The position numbers were made by a program, and so were the translations under genes. Shown one piece after another: positions 44,815 to 53,622 of a stretch of DNA of 64,000 nucleotides (the stretch's first letter is position 1; every line of letters starts with the position of its first letter). Origin of the DNA: Desertivirga arenae (GTDB lineage Bacteria > Bacteroidota > Bacteroidia > Sphingobacteriales > Sphingobacteriaceae). The stretch lies in assembly GCF_017355785.1 (NCBI RefSeq), contig NZ_JAFEWE010000013.1, positions 118,136-182,135 of the forward strand. Reading direction: 5' to 3'. The notes under the pieces are model-generated. The model saw nothing but the letters and a program-made list of their open reading frames with translations. It was not told the origin of the DNA and searched no databases.

Positions 44815-46689
44815 ATGGAGAAAATAAACTTAAACCAGTCTGTTTTTCAGAATCTTCTGGAGAATATGCCGGGCATGCTATATAGATGCGAATTTGAGTC
44901 GGGTCGACCAGTTTTGTACGCAAGTAAAGGCAGTTATGATTTAACAGGGTATTTTCCTGAAGAGTTAATACAGGCAAAGGTAGGATTGGGAAGTCTGATT
45001 CTTCCTGAAGACAAGATATGGCTTTGGGAACTTTTTACGCAGCAGTTGGGAAAAAATGAAGATTGCAGTTGCGAGTACAGGATCATCACAAAAGCCGGCA
45101 GGCAAAAGTGGGTTAGAGAAACAGCAACAGGAATCTTTAATAGTGATGGCATATTACTCTATCTGGAGGGATATATTGTAGATATTTCAGATAAAAAGGA
45201 GCATCAACAGATCATGTCGTCGCTTGAAACGCATGTTACTGCCATGGATACGAGTGAGCGAAGGCTTAAAGCATTGCTGAAAGTAATTCCAGATTCCTTG
45301 CTTCGAATTAATACAGCTACAGAAAAGTGTTTCCTTTATTCCCAAGACGGAGGTATGAGCGATTATAGAAATCCTGATCTTGAAGGTCCGCTTTCCGCCC
45401 TCTTTCCACAGGAAATTTATGAGGCCTTACTGGCTCTGGCCAGGCGAAGTATACTATCTGGCCGGATGGTAACTCATGAATATCAGCTTCGGGAAGGACT
45501 TGATGAGTGGTATTACGAGGCTCGCATGATGAAAAGTGGAGAAAAGGAAGTTATGGCGATCATAAGGAACATTTCAGCTACTGTTTTTGCTCAAAAGGAA
45601 AAGATTAAGGCCTGGGAGGCCCTTAGCAGACGGGAAGATCATTTCAAAGCCATTGCTGAGAGCTCGCCAGTGCTGATCGTGGAAGTAGACAGACAACTGA
45701 AGATTAAATACATTAATACCCTGGTCGCACGAAAACCCGAAGAAGTTATTGGTCAATCTGTTTTCTTTTTTACTGACGCGAATTATACGGAGATTTTTAA
45801 AGAGAAGCTGGAGCTCTGTTTTCAAACTGGTGAAAAACAGCGTCTGGAGGTTGTGGCTCAAGGGGCATTTACCCAGGAAGAATGGTACGATATAAACGTT
45901 GGACCAGTTAAAGACCGCGTTGGTAACATTGAGAGCCTTGTACTTCTTGCTCAGAATATTACCCATATTAAGACGAGTGAAAAGGAGCGAGAGCAACTGC
46001 TAAAGGAACTGAATCATCGATACAATGAATTGATGCAGTTTAATTATGTGGTATCACACAACCTGCGTGCTCCGGTAGCAAATATTCTTGGCATCTCTTA
46101 TCTGCTCGAAAATGGCCTTCCTCAGGAAGAAACAAAAGAGGTATTGTCTAATTTGGGTAAATCGGCAGAGGCAATTGATGACCTGATAAGAGACCTCAAT
46201 GATATCTTAGCGGTAAGATCTCCGCTGAACGAGAAGAAGGAACTTGTATACCTGCAGGATGTTATTCAAGGTATTTCACATGACCTCCAATCGCAGATAA
46301 AACAATCGCAGGCTTCGATCTCAACTGACTTTACGGAGGCAAATGAGTTGGTAAGTATTAAGAGCTATGTTCAAAGTATTCTTCATCATCTGATATCAAA
46401 CGCAATTAAATATAAGCATCCGGAAAGAAAACCTGCGATCTTAATCAAAGCTTACCGGGAGGAGGAATCCACGTACATCGAGGTTAGTGATAACGGAATG
46501 GGAATAGACCTTAAGCTTTACAAACATCAGATCTTCGGACTCTATAAGCGCTTTACTAATGTAGTTGAGGGTAAAGGACTGGGTCTTCATATGGTAAGAT
46601 CTCAGGTTGAATCTATGGGAGGGAGTATTTCATTAGAAAGTGAACTGGGATCCGGCACAGTATTTAAAATCAGATTAAACAATATTTAA
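44815..46689 (+). CDS. PAS domain sensor histidine kinase
   Basis: A 624-residue kinase without obvious membrane segments, so probably cytosolic. Three PAS-type regions (roughly 20-125, 145-260 and 275-395; the first PAS_3-like with CEYRIITKAGRQKWVRE) lead to a HisKA-like helix with H415 in VVSHNLRAPVANILG, then a HATPase domain with NAIKYKHPERKP, DNGMGIDL, FGLYKRF and KGLGLHM. No response regulator is adjacent, so it is an orphan kinase; its input is unknown. Confidence 0.94.
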   Translation: MEKINLNQSVFQNLLENMPGMLYRCEFESGRPVLYASKGSYDLTGYFPEELIQAKVGLGSLILPEDKIWLWELFTQQLGKNEDCSCEYRIITKAGRQKWVRETATGIFNSDGILLYLEGYIVDISDKKEHQQIMSSLETHVTAMDTSERRLKALLKVIPDSLLRINTATEKCFLYSQDGGMSDYRNPDLEGPLSALFPQEIYEALLALARRSILSGRMVTHEYQLREGLDEWYYEARMMKSGEKEVMAIIRNISATVFAQKEKIKAWEALSRREDHFKAIAESSPVLIVEVDRQLKIKYINTLVARKPEEVIGQSVFFFTDANYTEIFKEKLELCFQTGEKQRLEVVAQGAFTQEEWYDINVGPVKDRVGNIESLVLLAQNITHIKTSEKEREQLLKELNHRYNELMQFNYVVSHNLRAPVANILGISYLLENGLPQEETKEVLSNLGKSAEAIDDLIRDLNDILAVRSPLNEKKELVYLQDVIQGISHDLQSQIKQSQASISTDFTEANELVSIKSYVQSILHHLISNAIKYKHPERKPAILIKAYREEESTYIEVSDNGMGIDLKLYKHQIFGLYKRFTNVVEGKGLGLHMVRSQVESMGGSISLESELGSGTVFKIRLNNI

Positions 46690-46711
46690 CAAACCTCAAC
46701 CGAGCTTTTTC

Positions 46712-46719
46712 TATCTTTG
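46712..46719 (+). promoter_or_regulatory. Promoter -7 element of the glycosyltransferase cassette
   Basis: TATCTTTG ending nine bases before the ATG at 46729; the predicted leader is about five bases or less. Confidence 0.55.
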
Positions 46720-46728
46720 CTGCCTTAA

Positions 46729-48327
46729 ATGCAGTCAATCGATAACTATTTCGAAAAGTATCCGGAAAGGGTCTTCACCTTTCTTATAATACTGGCAATT
46801 CCTGCCTTTTTTATTAATCTTGGATTGTTACCACTGTTTGCCGACGAACCCACCAGGGCTAATGTTGCACTAGAAATGATCCTTAGCAAGAATTATTCGG
46901 TACCAACGGTTGGGGGAGAATATTACTACAATAAGCCCCCGCTTTATAATTGGTTGCTGGCTGCATTATACCTGATTTCGGGAAGCTATTCAGAATTTAT
47001 AACACGGTTGCCAGCCGAAATTCCGATGTTTCTGTTTGCAATAACTATTTTTGCCTCGGTTAATTATTTCCTGAAAGACAAACGGATAGCTCTGGTAAGT
47101 GGAATGTTGTTTATGCTAAACGGCAGGATGCTCCTATACGATTCCATGCTTGGTCATATAGATATTTTCTATTCCTGGCTTACCTTTATCTCGTTCATGT
47201 GCATGTTCTATTTCTACCAGAGAAAGCAATGGTTCCTGCTCTTTTTATCAACTTACATCATTACTGCTATAACTTTTCTATGTAAGGGTTTGCCTTCTAT
47301 TGTTTTCCAGGGCTTTAGTATAATAACACTTCTGCTTTACACCCGTAATTTTAAAAAGTTTTTCAGCTGGCAACACATACTATCTGGCATCATCTGTTTG
47401 TTCATAATAGCTGCATATTTCTATAACTACTCGCTGCATAATCCAAACCTCGAAGGCTACTTCGCCACCATTTGGGATCAAAGTAGTCAAAGGACGGCGG
47501 GTAGGGCAGGGCTGGCAAAAAGTATAAAACATCTTTTAATGTTTCCCGTGGAGCATTTAAGTCATCTGTTCCCCGTCAGTCTTATGCTGCTTTTTTGTTT
47601 TCATAGAGAATTCCTTAGGGGCATCAGGAAAAATGAATTTCTGAAATTTATTTGCCTGATCTTTCTTGCAAACATTTGGGTTTACTGGCTCTCACCAGAA
47701 ACTCGTCCACGGTATTTATTAATGCTTTATCCTCTGGTTACTATAGTATTTACGCATGCTTACTTTACCTATCGGAAAAAAATTCCATTGCTTGATAAAA
47801 TAGTTAACGTTATTTTCCTGGTAATAGGTATCCTGGTGTTGCTGGCGGTTCCAATTGCTGTAATAGCAGGCAAACTACCATCAGTGTCTTTCCTGCTTGT
47901 TAAAGCAATTTTTATAACAGTCTTAATTGGAGTAAGTCTGCTGGCAATATGGAAGGCGAAGAACTACAAGATCATTCCTTTCCTGGCTCTGCTTATTTTC
48001 GTAAGGTTGGGATTCAGCTTATTTATTCTTCCCGAGCGGAATGCTAAACATGAAGGCAATTATTACAAAACAGTGTGTACTGAAATGGGGAAGACCAGCA
48101 CTAACGCAGCATTCTATTTCTACCAATACCATCCTGAAGTTGTAAGCATTCCTTTTCACGACAGGCTTATTTTTTACATTGAGAGAAGTAGAGGCTCGAA
48201 GGTTAAATTTACTGAGGTGGATAGCAAGCCAGGTTATTATCTTACCTTTGACCGCGATTTGAAAAATCCTGCTGCAGTCTTGCTTAAGACATTTGAAGGC
48301 AATCTGAAATTATTTAAAGTACAATGA
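46729..48327 (+). CDS. GT39-family membrane glycosyltransferase (ArnT-like)
   Basis: A 532-residue GT-C type enzyme with about ten membrane segments. The catalytic first loop carries the acidic motif FADEPTRANVALEM near residues 37-50, followed by YYYNKPPLYNWLLAALY, typical of the PMT/ArnT family that transfers a sugar from a polyprenyl phosphate donor at the periplasmic face. It starts a three-gene run with a GT2 and a flippase-like protein; the next gene overlaps by four bases. Likely acceptors are envelope lipids or glycans, not determinable here. Confidence 0.9.
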   Translation: MQSIDNYFEKYPERVFTFLIILAIPAFFINLGLLPLFADEPTRANVALEMILSKNYSVPTVGGEYYYNKPPLYNWLLAALYLISGSYSEFITRLPAEIPMFLFAITIFASVNYFLKDKRIALVSGMLFMLNGRMLLYDSMLGHIDIFYSWLTFISFMCMFYFYQRKQWFLLFLSTYIITAITFLCKGLPSIVFQGFSIITLLLYTRNFKKFFSWQHILSGIICLFIIAAYFYNYSLHNPNLEGYFATIWDQSSQRTAGRAGLAKSIKHLLMFPVEHLSHLFPVSLMLLFCFHREFLRGIRKNEFLKFICLIFLANIWVYWLSPETRPRYLLMLYPLVTIVFTHAYFTYRKKIPLLDKIVNVIFLVIGILVLLAVPIAVIAGKLPSVSFLLVKAIFITVLIGVSLLAIWKAKNYKIIPFLALLIFVRLGFSLFILPERNAKHEGNYYKTVCTEMGKTSTNAAFYFYQYHPEVVSIPFHDRLIFYIERSRGSKVKFTEVDSKPGYYLTFDRDLKNPAAVLLKTFEGNLKLFKVQ

Positions 48328-49271
48328 GGGAACTTTCTGTAGTAATTACAGTTTTAAACGAGCGAGAGAATATTACTCCATTGATTGACGCTATTCGTAA
48401 TGCATTGAATGGGATAGATTATGAAGTAGTTTTTGTAGACGACGGGTCGAGTGACGGAACTCAGAGGGAAATTAAGAAACAGGCAGATGACCGCATTGTG
48501 CTGGTTGAGTTGAGAAAGAATTACGGACAGAGTACGGCTATGACGGCTGGAATTGATCATACTACTGGCAAATATGTAGCCCTGCTTGACGGCGACCTTC
48601 AGAATGATCCTTCTGATATTCCTTTTATGCTGCAAAAGTTGAAGGATGAAGATTGGGATGTTGTTGCCGGAAATAGAAAGAATCGTCAGGACGGTGTTTT
48701 CCTTCGCAAAATTCCTTCAAAAATCGCAAATGCTCTTATCAGAAGGATGACCGGCGTATATATTAAGGATTATGGCTGCACGCTGAAAGTCTTTAAGAGG
48801 GAAATTGCGGAAGATCTTGGAATTTACGGAGAGCTCCACCGCTTTATTCCTGTATTAGCAAAATTGCAGGGTGCAAATATCACTCAGGTAGACGTAAAGC
48901 ACCACGCACGGATGTTTGGAAAATCTAAATACGGATTGAACAGAACATTTAAGGTGATGTCAGATTTGATCACCATGGTTTTCTTCCGTAAGTATATCCA
49001 GAAACCTATGCACCTTTTCGGCTCACTTGGTTTTATTGCGCTTTTCCTGGGGATTGTCATTAATTTATACCTGCTTGGATTAAAAATTATGGGACATGAT
49101 ATTTGGGGGAAGCCTATTCTTATCCTCGGTCTGATTTTTCTTCTGGGAGGAATTCAGCTGATAACCATAGGAATATTAGCCGAGATAAATATTCGTACAT
49201 ACTTTGAAGGAACTAACCGCAAGACATATCAGGTAAGAAGAGTGTTTAATGGACAAGAAGAAGCTAACTAA
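48324..49271 (+). CDS. GT2 polyprenyl-phosphate glycosyltransferase (DPM/ArnC/GtrB-like)
   Basis: A 315-residue enzyme with an N-terminal GT-A domain (VVITVLNERENI, FVDDGSSDGT, the metal-binding D-G-D in LLDGDLQNDP, and HHARMFGKSKYG) and two C-terminal membrane segments (after about 230). This is the layout of enzymes that load a sugar onto undecaprenyl phosphate, providing donors for GT-C enzymes such as the gene just upstream. Overlap of four bases upstream and 23 bases downstream points to translational coupling. Confidence 0.94.
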   Translation: MRELSVVITVLNERENITPLIDAIRNALNGIDYEVVFVDDGSSDGTQREIKKQADDRIVLVELRKNYGQSTAMTAGIDHTTGKYVALLDGDLQNDPSDIPFMLQKLKDEDWDVVAGNRKNRQDGVFLRKIPSKIANALIRRMTGVYIKDYGCTLKVFKREIAEDLGIYGELHRFIPVLAKLQGANITQVDVKHHARMFGKSKYGLNRTFKVMSDLITMVFFRKYIQKPMHLFGSLGFIALFLGIVINLYLLGLKIMGHDIWGKPILILGLIFLLGGIQLITIGILAEINIRTYFEGTNRKTYQVRRVFNGQEEAN

Positions 49272-50187
49272 TGCCGCTAAGATCTTATTAAAGATCGCGG
49301 TAACAATCCTGTTGATCTTCCTTATCTCAAGAAAGATCGATTTTGTTCAGGTAAAAAACATTTTCCTGAAAAGCGATCCTCTGTATATCTTTTTAGCTCT
49401 TGTTGCTTATTGTCTTTCCCAGATATTTTCCTCCTGGCGTTTATTAGACTTTTTAAAAAGCATTGGGATGGAGATAAGTTATGGCTACAACCTTCGCTTA
49501 TACCTTCTTGGCCTATTTTATAACGTTTTCCTTCCAGGTGGAATAGGAGGAGACGGTTTCAAAATCTATATCCTCAGAAAAAAATATCAGTTGCCCACGA
49601 AGCGTATCTTTCTAGCCTTGTTCTTAGATCGTTTAAGTGGCCTATGGGCTATAGGAACATTGTGTGTTGTTCTGATTATTTTGATTCCTCAGGTAAAGAT
49701 CGCGCTTGCACTTCCAATTGCTATCCTGGTGCTTGGTACAATTGTTTATTACGTTGTTCTTAGGAAGTTTTTCCCCGACTACTCCAAATGCTTTTTACCA
49801 GCGCAGTCCAAAGCTTTAGTCGTACAATCCTTTCAGTTACTTGCCGTGATCTGTATCCTTCTATCGCAGCAATTTGTTGGTAAATTTTCACCTTACTTAT
49901 TCAGTTTCCTTGTTGCTTCAGTGGCCACTATTATTCCAGTAACCTTTGGAGGCTTCGGATTAAGAGAGTACGTTATGACCCATGCTTCCAGCATCTTTAA
50001 TATGGATCAGTCGCTGGCTGTCTTTGTTACCCTGGCGTTTTTTATTGTTTCTACCATTGCAGCTTTACCAGGAATGTATTTTGTTTATCGCTCAAACGAA
50101 TTTGCCAACCCGCCTAGTGACGAAGAAGCAGCGCAATTCGAAAAGGAGGCAGACCGCTCTATTGAACAACAGTCTCCTTCTGCTTAA
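49249..50187 (+). CDS. Lysylphosphatidylglycerol synthase TM-region (UPF0104) family protein
   Basis: A 312-residue integral membrane protein with about eight hydrophobic segments and family motifs such as LFYNVFLPGGIGGDGFKIY and the late PVTFGGFGLREYV. The family includes flippase-like proteins for lipid-linked substrates. Its start lies 23 bases inside the GT2 gene. Together with the two glycosyltransferases it makes a compact lipid-linked sugar transfer cassette. The last 29 bases overlap the convergent epimerase gene. Confidence 0.9.
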   Translation: MDKKKLTNAAKILLKIAVTILLIFLISRKIDFVQVKNIFLKSDPLYIFLALVAYCLSQIFSSWRLLDFLKSIGMEISYGYNLRLYLLGLFYNVFLPGGIGGDGFKIYILRKKYQLPTKRIFLALFLDRLSGLWAIGTLCVVLIILIPQVKIALALPIAILVLGTIVYYVVLRKFFPDYSKCFLPAQSKALVVQSFQLLAVICILLSQQFVGKFSPYLFSFLVASVATIIPVTFGGFGLREYVMTHASSIFNMDQSLAVFVTLAFFIVSTIAALPGMYFVYRSNEFANPPSDEEAAQFEKEADRSIEQQSPSA

Positions 50188-51115
50188 ACCACTCAAAAAA
50201 TGACTGTAGTCCGTCCTTTAGATTAGTTGAAGGGTTATATCCAAGAAGCTCCTGTGCTTTTGTTATATTAGCATAAGTTTGAGGAACGTCACCTGGCTGT
50301 TCTGCTTGTCTGTCAATAATTGCTTTCTGACCGCAAGTTTCCTCTACAGCTTCAATCAGCTCGCTCAGGGTAACTGTCTTTCTGTTACCGAGATTGATAA
50401 TTTCAAAACTACTTTTTTCGTAATCTATTGCTGCTAACACCCCTTTTACAGTATCAGCAACATACGTGTAATCCCTGCTGGTACTACCATCGCCATAAAC
50501 GGGGATAGGTTGGCCCTTCAAGATTGATTTAAAAAACTTGTGGATAGCCAGGTCAGGGCGTTGCCCTGGTCCATACACGGTAAAGAACCTTAATGCAATA
50601 AAGCGAATTCCGTAAAGGTGACTGTAAACATGACCTAGCATCTCTCCTGAAAGCTTTGTTGATGCATAAGGACTAATTGGAAGTAGTTTCTCTTCCTCAT
50701 GCCATGGCACATTCTGGTTTACACCATACACGCTGCTTGAGGAAGCAAAAACAAACTGTTTAATCCCTCTTTCCTTCGCAAATTCAAGCAGGGTTTGTGT
50801 TCCGCTAACGTTGACATCCTGGTACAAGACAGGGTTATTAATACTAGGTCTTACCCCAGCCTTTGCTGCCAGATGTACTATAATATTAACGTTCTCAATT
50901 TTCCTTAAGTCCTCAATATTCCGGATATCACCCTCAATAAATTCGAAGTTTCCATTCTCTAAGAATGGCTTTATATTTAATCTTTTCTGCTCAATGGAAT
51001 AGAAAGGATCAAAGTTATCTATACAGCTAACGTAAGTATCTGGGTCTTTCAGTAATTCTTTAATCAGATTACTACCAATAAATCCAGCTCCGCCTGTAAC
51101 CAGAATATGTCTCAT
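50159..51115 (-). CDS. NAD-dependent sugar-nucleotide epimerase/dehydratase
   Basis: A 318-residue extended SDR enzyme with the NAD-binding GGAGFIGSN at residues 8-16, the catalytic serine region FASSSSVYG, the Y-x3-K in YASTK and the RFFTVYGPGQRPDL substrate loop. Sequence flavour is that of UDP-glucuronate 4-epimerase or the WbpP/GalE-like group. It probably supplies an activated sugar for envelope glycosylation, in line with the convergent glycosyltransferase genes; the exact sugar is not certain. Its 3' end overlaps the flippase-like gene by 29 bases. Confidence 0.92.
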   Translation of the reverse strand: MRHILVTGGAGFIGSNLIKELLKDPDTYVSCIDNFDPFYSIEQKRLNIKPFLENGNFEFIEGDIRNIEDLRKIENVNIIVHLAAKAGVRPSINNPVLYQDVNVSGTQTLLEFAKERGIKQFVFASSSSVYGVNQNVPWHEEEKLLPISPYASTKLSGEMLGHVYSHLYGIRFIALRFFTVYGPGQRPDLAIHKFFKSILKGQPIPVYGDGSTSRDYTYVADTVKGVLAAIDYEKSSFEIINLGNRKTVTLSELIEAVEETCGQKAIIDRQAEQPGDVPQTYANITKAQELLGYNPSTNLKDGLQSFFEWFKQKETVVQ

Positions 51116-51189
51116 GCACGTGTTATGAACTCAAGGCCAAGTGGTACCTGCGTTATTCAGGAAAGCAAATCTACCTTGAAAATAATTTG

Positions 51190-51197
51190 CAAAGCTA
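51190..51197 (-). promoter_or_regulatory. Candidate -7 element for the epimerase gene
   Basis: TAGCTTTG on the minus strand fits TAnnTTTG, 74 bases before the ATG at 51115; no clear -33 element. Confidence 0.35.
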
Positions 51198-51386
51198 CAG
51201 TTTTAAATCTTCCTGCCTATAACTACGGCTCATATTTAAGTAAAACCTTTCTTTAGAGGTCAAAATTAAGCTTTTGGGGCACACCATCATTTCACCACAG
51301 CGTTTAAGTAATATTATTTACTTTCGCAGCCAAAAGGTACAGTTTTAGTATGGCTGTTCAGGATCTTAACTATAAATGTATAAACG

Positions 51387-52088
51387 ATGAAAATTCTTAT
51401 AACAGGGGCAAGTAGCGGAGTTGGATTTGAAGCAGTTCTTGAGCTGATCTTAAAAAATGATAATGAAGTAATTGCACTTGCACGCTCCCAGGATAAGCTA
51501 AAAAGATTATATGAAATTGCAAAGGATCTGAATCCGGAAGCGAACTTGTTTCCTGCAAAGTTCGATATCGTTCACGACGATTACAGTTCCCTGGCTAATT
51601 TTGTACAAGAACGTATCGGAAGCATTGATGTATTGATAAATAATGCAGGGCAATTGATCAACAAACCTTTCGCTGAAACTACACAAATTGATTTTGTCGA
51701 GATGTTACAGAGCAATCTGCTAGGGCATGTTAAAATGATTCAGAATATGTTGCCGCTGTTAAATGAAGGGGCACATGTCGTAAACATTGGTAGCATGGGA
51801 GGGTATCAACATAGTGCTAAATTCCCTGGTCTGGCTGCTTATTCAGCCAGTAAGGCTGCTTTACATACTCTTACTGAATGTTTAGCTGCAGAATACGCAG
51901 AGCGGAATATGCGCTTTAATTGTCTTGCCCTCGGATCTGCACAAACAGAGATGTTGGAGCAGGCCTTTCCTGGATACACCTCCCCGGTAATGGCTTTTGA
52001 AATGGGAAAATATATTGCAGATTTTGCATTGACTGGGCATAAGTTTTTCAATGGAAAGGTAATCCCTGTCGCTCTAACCACGCCTTAG
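51387..52088 (+). CDS. Short-chain dehydrogenase/reductase
   Basis: A 233-residue classical SDR with the cofactor motif TGASSGVGFEA at residues 6-16, NNAG near 88-91, the catalytic serine in NIGSMGGY and the Y-x3-K in YSASKAALHTL. Substrate unknown. It is a single gene; a TACTTTCG at 51319-51326, 60 bases upstream, is a weak promoter candidate. Confidence 0.93.
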   Translation: MKILITGASSGVGFEAVLELILKNDNEVIALARSQDKLKRLYEIAKDLNPEANLFPAKFDIVHDDYSSLANFVQERIGSIDVLINNAGQLINKPFAETTQIDFVEMLQSNLLGHVKMIQNMLPLLNEGAHVVNIGSMGGYQHSAKFPGLAAYSASKAALHTLTECLAAEYAERNMRFNCLALGSAQTEMLEQAFPGYTSPVMAFEMGKYIADFALTGHKFFNGKVIPVALTTP

Positions 52089-52178
52089 TTGAGAAGGCTG
52101 TGGTATTGGAAAAAAAAGTATTTTTTTCTGTTACAAAGGAAGGATAGCTGTCGTCTAAGTAAAACACACACTTAGATT

Positions 52179-52577
52179 ATGAAACTTTATCTGACCTTAC
52201 TTGCACCATTACTACTCCTCTTCTCAGCATGTCAGAAGAATGAGTATGTTGACGTTATTGATAACAGGACGATCATTGTTAATGTTCCAGCAACAAGTTG
52301 GACGTCGACAAATGGGGGTAAAAGCTATTTCGCTACGGTTGATATGCCCGAAATTACGAATGAGTTTAACGAAAGGGGAGGTGTTCTTGTCTATTTAACT
52401 TTCGGAAACAGAACATATGAGAAGCTACCCCAAGTTTCCAATGGTGTATCCTATAGGTTCACCTCCAGTCCGGGACATATTGACCTAGGCTTGGAAAGCT
52501 CTGACCCCGGTGTCACTATTTCCCCTCCGGGACAAACAATAACAGCGAAGATAATACTTGTAGAATCCCAATTCTGA
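52179..52577 (+). CDS. Small lipoprotein, function unknown
   Basis: A 132-residue protein with signal peptide and lipobox LFSAC (cysteine near residue 18). The mature part is a beta-rich single domain (TIIVNVPATSWTSTNGGKSY, VLVYLTFGNRTYEKLPQV, TITAKIILVESQF) resembling the small membrane-anchored Bacteroidota proteins of unknown role. It stands alone before a terminator. Confidence 0.8.
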   Translation: MKLYLTLLAPLLLLFSACQKNEYVDVIDNRTIIVNVPATSWTSTNGGKSYFATVDMPEITNEFNERGGVLVYLTFGNRTYEKLPQVSNGVSYRFTSSPGHIDLGLESSDPGVTISPPGQTITAKIILVESQF

Positions 52578-52589
52578 ATATAAATAAAG

Positions 52590-52616
52590 AAGCCGGCCTG
52601 TAATCAGCGCCGGCTT
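52590..52616. terminator. Bidirectional terminator between lipoprotein and fabI
   Basis: AAGCCGGC (52590-52597) and GCCGGCTT (52609-52616) form an 8-base-pair GC-rich stem followed by T on the plus strand, between convergent genes. Confidence 0.8.
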
Positions 52617-52641
52617 TTATGTTGTGTTGTTTTTGTCTTTA

Positions 52642-53460
52642 TTAGCTTGTAATGCCCATTTTATTCAGTACTTCTGCACTTACACCTGTAGTGGAGTAAC
52701 CACCATCGTGGAATAAGTTTTGCATCGTAACCATTCTGGTTAGATCAGAGAATAGAGCCACACAGAAGTCGGCACAAGAGGCTGCATCAGCATTTCCAAG
52801 AGGGGAAATTGCATCTGCATAATCAAAGAAATCACCAAAGCCTTTGATTCCAGTACCTGCAGTTGTTTTGGTTGGGGACTGAGAAACGGTATTGATTCTC
52901 ACTTTTTTCTCAACACCATAGTGGTATCCAAAGCTGCGGGCAATAGACTCTAGCATAGACTTGATATCAGCCATGTCAGTATAAAAAGGATAAGTACGCT
53001 GGGCGGCCATATAAGTTAAAGCCACAACACTACCCCATTCGCTAATTGCATCGAGTTGTCTTGCAACACTTAGCATTTTGTGGAATGAAAGTGCAGATAT
53101 ATCAATACCTTTTAAAAAGTAATCGTAATTAGATTCTGTGTAAGGGATATTCTTACGCATATTAACACTCATACCAATAGAGTGAAGAACGAAGTCTATT
53201 TTACCTCCAAGTACTTCTTGTGATTGAGTAAATAAGTTTGTTAAATCTTCAATACTGGTTGCATCGGCAGGAATAACCTGAGAATTAGTTTTTTCTGCTA
53301 AGGCATTTATTTCTCCCATGCGCATTGCAACAGGAGCATTGGTAAGAACAAAGGTAGCACCTTCCTCATGCGCTTTTTCTGCCACCTTCCAGGCAATCGA
53401 GTTTTCATTTAAAGCACCTGTAATAATGCCGCGTTTACCTTTTAATAAGTTGTAAGCCAT
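52642..53460 (-). CDS. fabI: Enoyl-ACP reductase (NADH), FabI
   Basis: Reduces enoyl-ACP in fatty acid elongation. The ATG at 53460 gives MAYNLLKGKRGIITGALNEN, 272 residues, matching the family; a second ATG two codons earlier is less typical. The SDR-like cofactor site is ITGALNENSIAW, and the catalytic Y-x6-K is Y160 to K167 in PFYTDMADIKSM. It is a single gene. Confidence 0.95.
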   Translation of the reverse strand: MAYNLLKGKRGIITGALNENSIAWKVAEKAHEEGATFVLTNAPVAMRMGEINALAEKTNSQVIPADATSIEDLTNLFTQSQEVLGGKIDFVLHSIGMSVNMRKNIPYTESNYDYFLKGIDISALSFHKMLSVARQLDAISEWGSVVALTYMAAQRTYPFYTDMADIKSMLESIARSFGYHYGVEKKVRINTVSQSPTKTTAGTGIKGFGDFFDYADAISPLGNADAASCADFCVALFSDLTRMVTMQNLFHDGGYSTTGVSAEVLNKMGITS

Positions 53461-53622
53461 TATCAAATAATTTGGTGGGCTAAAATAAGGAAACTAATTG
53501 ATTTCGGTCCAAAGATTTAAGAATTCAGTCTTATAGCTTCAAATGGTTGTCTACTACGCTTGAAATACTCGTCAACAGTATTTCCAAAATCGTAATTCGT
53601 AAATCTAAAATCGTAACTCTAC

